A DNA stretch of 9,975 nucleotides from an uncultured Bulleidia sp. Its GTDB lineage: Bacteria; Bacillota_I; Bacilli_A; Erysipelotrichales; Erysipelotrichaceae. The translations under genes and the position numbers were made by a program. Below are positions 7,367 to 9,975 of this stretch, in pieces. Under the pieces are notes generated by a model. The model saw nothing but the letters and a program-made list of their open reading frames with translations, searched no databases and was not told the origin of the DNA. The stretch's first letter is position 1. Every line of letters starts with the position of its first letter. Location: NCBI GenBank assembly GCA_934725105.1, contig CAKVBD010000050.1:1-9975 (forward strand). Reading direction: 5' to 3'.

Positions 7367-7916
7367 GTGTGCCGGGCATGGCACTAATTCAGTCAGAGAC
7401 AAACTGACCACAGGTCTTTACCGCCAAGTGTAGTGAACCACAAGCTGTTATCCGTGAGGATATGAGTGAAGGAAGTGGCGTAGCGATTCTTTCGAGCGTA
7501 CGGATAGAAACTTGATATAAGGCTAAATGATGGGAAAGGTTGCATGACAAACCGAAGCCCAAAGGGTAAACGTAAAATCAAAACAGTAAATCAAGACGTT
7601 GTGAAAGAAACAGGATTAGTGAATTACCCCGGGAGGCCTTGTAGGCGATAAGTCCAAAATCTTTTAAATCAGTGATGGTAATCTCGTTCGATAAAAAGTT
7701 AACTACAAGGAGTCAGCTGAGACTATAGTAGCGATGAAGTTCTGTAACAGGAATGGATGCGAAGGGTCTAATGTTTGTATAGTGTCTTTCACTATACGCA
7801 ATATCTGAACAGTCCGAATAAGAGGATAGCCAGGAACAGAGAAACGTAATCTCTGATGGTGAAAGGAATTGGGATGGTTTCAGAATTATTTACAAATAGA
7901 AGGAAGGACAGCGACA
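7367..7916 (+). ncRNA. Group II intron 5' ribozyme domains (I to IV start)
   Basis: This 550-bp stretch before the maturase gene is structured intron RNA with no credible protein gene. It starts with the 5' splice motif GTGTG. ATGAA at 7734-7738 could be exon-binding site 1, complementary to TTCAT (7362-7366), the last five bases of the 5' exon. A clean hairpin, GTATAGTG (7777-7784) with CACTATAC (7790-7797), and another, CAGAGA/TCTCTG around 7837-7856, probably lie in the domain II-IV region. Domain borders are approximate because they come from reading, not folding. Confidence 0.8.
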
Positions 7917-9209
7917 ATGGAATTAATTAAAGTGATTCTAAGTGAAGAAAATCTAGATGAAGCTCTCAGAAGAGTCAAGGCCAACAAAGGTGCGTCAGGT
8001 ATAGACAAGATGCCTGTCAGTAAACTAGATGATTATTTCATAGCACATAAAGAAGAAATCAAAACTTCAATTATGGAAATGAAATACAAGCCTCAACCGG
8101 TAAGAAGAGTCTACATTCCAAAATCTAATGGCAAGAAAAGACCATTAGGCATACCGACAGCAGTAGACAGAGTAATTCAACAGGCCGTTGCACAAGTACT
8201 CAGTCAAATCTATGATTCCTCATTCAGCGAAAACAGTTACGGTTTCAGACCGAGCAGAAGTGCACATGATGCAATGGATAAAGTATTAGAGTATCTGAAT
8301 GAAGGCTACGAATGGGTAATAGATTTGGATATTGAAAAGTATTTCGACACAGTAAATCACGATAAATTGATTTCAATTCTTAGAGAGAAGGTAAATGATA
8401 AAACTACACTTCATTTGATTCGTGCTTTCTTGAGAGCAGGAGTAATGGAAAAGGGTCTAGTATCACCAACGGAAGTCGGCGTGCCTCAAGGAGGACCACT
8501 TTCGCCAATCCTGTCAAACATTTATCTTGATAAATTTGATAAGGAGCTGGAAGAAAGAGGATTGAGATTTATACGATATGCCGACGATTGTGACATAATC
8601 GTTAAAAGCGAATTAGCTGCCAACAGAGTGATGAAATCAGTAGCATCATGGCTGGAAAGAAAACTGTTTCTGAAGGTCAGTGCTACCAAAACAAAGGTAG
8701 TAAGACCAAACGATAGTAACTTTCTAGGATTCACATTCTGGAAGGATACGAAAGGATGGAAGTGTAGACCAAGTGATGACAGAAAGACAAAACTGTACAC
8801 GAAAATCAGAGAAGTACTGCAACGAAAAGAAGCAGCAGCTAGACCACTTTCTTATACATTTACAAAAGTGAATCAGATCGTTCATGGATGGATAAATTAT
8901 TTCCGCATAGGAAGCATGAAGATGTTCATGAAAGAATTTGGACAATGGCTGCGCCACAAGATACGAGTAATCATAATCAAGCAGTGGAAAAAGCCAATGA
9001 GAATCTATACGAATCTGAAGAGAATCAACAAGAGATTCAAATGCAATTTTACAGACGAAGATATATTCAAGGTGGCAAACACAAGACTTGGATTATACCG
9101 TCAATGTGGAATGAACATAATCAACTTTATCATCAGTCCAAAGGTACTAGCTATACCAAAAGCGGAAAGACCAGGCCTAGTCAATCCGCTTGAATACTAT
9201 CTAAGATAG
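7917..9209 (+). CDS. ltrA: Group IIC intron reverse transcriptase/maturase
   Basis: A 430-aa intron-encoded protein that assists splicing and copies the intron into DNA. Reverse transcriptase blocks are in order: KANKGASGIDKM (21-32), RRVYIPKSNGKKRPLGIPT (63-81), YGFRPSRSAHDA (108-119), DLDIEKYFD (136-144) holding the first catalytic Asp, GVPQGGPLSP (188-197), and YADD (221-224) with the other two. The maturase/thumb region contains GWINYFRIGSMK (324-335). No HNH endonuclease follows, and the protein ends LEYYLR as in class C relatives such as the Eubacterium rectale enzyme. The start at 7917 follows AAGGAAGG (7900-7907) and gives the family N-terminus. A TTG at 7869 would add 16 residues without a good ribosome binding site. 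The reading frame is intact. The ltrA symbol is used in the generic sense. Confidence 0.95.
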   Translation: MELIKVILSEENLDEALRRVKANKGASGIDKMPVSKLDDYFIAHKEEIKTSIMEMKYKPQPVRRVYIPKSNGKKRPLGIPTAVDRVIQQAVAQVLSQIYDSSFSENSYGFRPSRSAHDAMDKVLEYLNEGYEWVIDLDIEKYFDTVNHDKLISILREKVNDKTTLHLIRAFLRAGVMEKGLVSPTEVGVPQGGPLSPILSNIYLDKFDKELEERGLRFIRYADDCDIIVKSELAANRVMKSVASWLERKLFLKVSATKTKVVRPNDSNFLGFTFWKDTKGWKCRPSDDRKTKLYTKIREVLQRKEAAARPLSYTFTKVNQIVHGWINYFRIGSMKMFMKEFGQWLRHKIRVIIIKQWKKPMRIYTNLKRINKRFKCNFTDEDIFKVANTRLGLYRQCGMNIINFIISPKVLAIPKAERPGLVNPLEYYLR

Positions 9210-9231
9210 TTGTGAATTTAATACAAATGTA

Positions 9232-9261
9232 GCGCCGTATACGGAACCGTACGTACGGTGC
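9232..9261 (+). ncRNA. Group II intron domain V, CGC triad
   Basis: GCGCCGTA (9232-9239) pairs with TACGGTGC (9254-9261) with one G-U pair. A two-base CG bulge (9252-9253) and an upper stem TACG/CGTA with GAAC loop (9244-9247) complete the 30-nt hairpin. The catalytic triad is CGC (9233-9235), as in the Oceanobacillus iheyensis class C intron, rather than the AGC of other classes. The geometry is intact, so the ribozyme core appears functional up to here. Confidence 0.9.
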
Positions 9262-9289
9262 AATTATCCAGAATTATGGATAATTGCAC
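9258..9289 (+). repeat. 12-bp perfect hairpin overlapping the domain V 3' strand
   Basis: GTGCAATTATCC (9258-9269) is perfectly complementary to GGATAATTGCAC (9278-9289) around an 8-nt loop. Its first four bases are also the 3' base of domain V, so the full stem and domain V cannot form together. The inner 8 bp could serve as domain VI, but there is no bulged branch-point A and no class C signature (GAGAGG ... CCTACTC). It may instead be the outermost repeat of the neighbouring element. Confidence 0.7.
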
Positions 9290-9361
9290 TTATCCCGAAT
9301 TATGTATTATCCCGAAAAACAGGTTTTCTCTATAGAAAATCAAGTAAAATTCGGGATAATA
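9264..9361. repeat. TTATCC(C/A)GAA repeat cluster before integrase, candidate att or operator region
   Basis: Four related copies occur: TTATCCAGAATTATGGAT (9264-9281), TTATCCCGAATTATGTAT (9290-9307), TTATCCCGAA (9307-9316), and an inverted copy TTCGGGATAATA (9350-9361). The first two agree at 16 of 18 positions. The last two form a perfect 12-bp inverted repeat (9305-9316 with 9350-9361). It encloses a smaller hairpin, TTTTCT (9324-9329) with AGAAAA (9334-9339). Direct and inverted short sites beside a recombinase gene suit binding sites of that recombinase, but a terminator (T7 follows at 9362-9368) or an operator is possible. There is no gene in 9210-9393. Confidence 0.6.
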
Positions 9362-9367
9362 TTTTTT

Positions 9368-9373
9368 TATAAT
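9368..9373 (+). promoter_or_regulatory. Candidate -10 box for the recombinase gene
   Basis: A perfect TATAAT lies 20 bp before the recombinase ATG, just after a T7 run and the inverted repeat arm. The -35 position (about 9345-9350, TAAAAT) is poor, so expression may depend on an activator or on the flanking repeats. The close placement would give a short leader containing the ribosome binding site. Confidence 0.4.
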
Positions 9374-9393
9374 GGCTTCAGGAGGTAATCATA

Positions 9394-9975
9394 ATGAAAA
9401 TACTGATAACTGAAGCTGTTAATTCAGCTATAGATGCCTTTTTTGATGCATTAGGAAATGATTCTTATAAAGAACAGTATCGTGAAACTCATTTCAATCC
9501 AATTTTAATAGAATATAAACGAGTTGGAGAAGATTATTATGACAGATCTGTTAACGAAGAGATTGAAAAAATATATCAATCTTACCTAGAAACAGGTCGA
9601 TTTAGTAAAAGCACATTTAATAAACGTTTAAGAGGTCTGAGAATTCTTGAAGAAGTAGTAGAAACAGGACGTTTTGAATGGAAGTTTAAAATGTCAAACG
9701 ATAACACAATTACTAATTTTTTTACCGACTCCATTGACCACTATATTCAAACTAGAGATTTAAGTCTTCGTAATATATACTTTGAAAAAAAGACACTTGA
9801 TAAATTCTCGAATCTTTTGATAGAAAATGGAATTTATACATATCAGGACATAACTTATGAATGCATCGTATCGTTCATAAAGAATGTATCTTTAGTTTCG
9901 CCTGGAACTATTGATAAAGTAGCTACTGCCTTATCTAAATATATGCGAAGTCTTGTTGATAATAATCTTATTTTT
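9394..9975 (+). CDS. Putative tyrosine recombinase/integrase, N-terminal part (cut by window end)
   Basis: The first 194 codons are open to the window edge without a stop. A perfect AGGAGGT (9380-9386) 7 nt before the ATG fixes the start. Residues about 1-100 are a charged, helical region with a YETGRFSKSTFNKRLRG-like segment (64-81), which resembles the N-terminal region of long tyrosine-type site-specific recombinases of Firmicutes mobile elements. Residues about 108-194 read like a core-binding (SAM-like) domain: repeated helices, 'QDITYECIVSFIKNVS' and 'SPGTIDKVATALSKYMR', the latter typical of the segment before the catalytic domain. The catalytic R-H-R-Y residues would lie beyond the window, so activity cannot be judged. 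The adjacent repeat cluster supports a recombinase role. Another DNA-binding protein remains possible. Confidence 0.6.
   Translation, partial: MKILITEAVNSAIDAFFDALGNDSYKEQYRETHFNPILIEYKRVGEDYYDRSVNEEIEKIYQSYLETGRFSKSTFNKRLRGLRILEEVVETGRFEWKFKMSNDNTITNFFTDSIDHYIQTRDLSLRNIYFEKKTLDKFSNLLIENGIYTYQDITYECIVSFIKNVSLVSPGTIDKVATALSKYMRSLVDNNLIF

Larger units (their letters stand above)
7367..9262 (+). mobile_element. Group IIC (bacterial class C) intron; 3' end unclear
   Basis: A retroelement that splices as RNA and moves by target-primed reverse transcription. The 5' end GTGTGCCGGGCATGGCAC (7367-7384) is the canonical class C start, and a TTACCCCGGGAGG segment (7624-7636) matches conserved intron core sequence. 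An endonuclease-free maturase (7917-9209) lies in domain IV, and domain V is at 9232-9261. Insertion directly behind a terminator hairpin is the target preference of class C introns. The given end is the last base I can assign to domain V. A normal domain VI is not recognisable beyond it, so the intron either ends in an atypical domain VI (possibly near 9293) or has lost its 3' end. Confidence 0.88.

Noticed and set aside
7869..7916. TTG start adding 16 residues to the maturase
   Set aside because: No suitable ribosome binding site before it, and class C maturases begin at the position matching the ATG at 7917, which has AAGGAAGG upstream.
8888..9193. Separate 101-aa gene inside the maturase region
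   Set aside because: It lies entirely within the intact maturase in another frame and has no recognisable features; a shadow reading frame.
9264..9316. DnaA boxes or a replication origin
   Set aside because: TTATCCAGA is one base from the TTATCCACA box, but the other copies differ at two positions, no dnaA or dnaN gene is nearby, and spacing and symmetry suit recombinase sites better.

Overview
The window looks like a chromosomal segment of a low-GC, AT-rich Firmicute, plausibly a gut member of the Erysipelotrichia; that assignment is an inference from gene content and base composition. The block mnmE-tatD-rnmV-rsmA-ispE-glmU follows the conserved order found near oriC in Bacillus-like genomes (tatD-rnmV-rsmA ... 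ispE ... glmU). It lacks the yabG, veg, sspF, purR and spoVG genes that interrupt the B. subtilis version, which would suit a compact, possibly non-sporulating lineage.

Layout. Positions 1-193 hold no gene but contain two related AT-rich palindromic repeats. A DbpA-type DEAD-box helicase (194-1522, minus) is divergent from mnmE. The 63-bp gap between them carries a perfect 9+1+9 palindrome that may be an operator. From 1586 to 7330 seven genes run on the plus strand with almost no spacing (gaps of 1-3 nt, or start/stop overlaps of 1-10 nt): mnmE (tRNA wobble modification), tatD (metal-dependent DNase), rnmV (5S rRNA maturation), rsmA/ksgA (16S rRNA dimethylation), ispE (isoprenoid MEP pathway), a short glmU (UDP-GlcNAc synthesis) and a GNAT acetyltransferase. 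A 14-bp terminator hairpin closes the operon. GlmU has a complete uridyltransferase half, but its acetyltransferase half stops after the first few hexapeptide turns. The next gene, in translational coupling with it, is an acetyltransferase of an unrelated fold.

Immediately after the terminator hairpin begins a group IIC intron (5' end GTGTG at 7367). It has a 430-aa reverse transcriptase/maturase without an endonuclease domain and a domain V with a CGC catalytic triad. Insertion behind a terminator hairpin is the known habit of class C introns. Past domain V the usual domain VI is not recognisable. Instead there is a cluster of TTATCC(C/A)GAA repeats, direct and inverted, leading into a promoter, a perfect Shine-Dalgarno and the first 194 codons of what looks like a tyrosine recombinase, cut by the window end.

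The left 7.3 kb is therefore conserved housekeeping sequence for translation, the cell envelope and isoprenoids. The right 2.6 kb is a mobile junction. The points most worth following up are the split GlmU with its coupled GNAT, and the intron-integrase junction with its repeat cluster.
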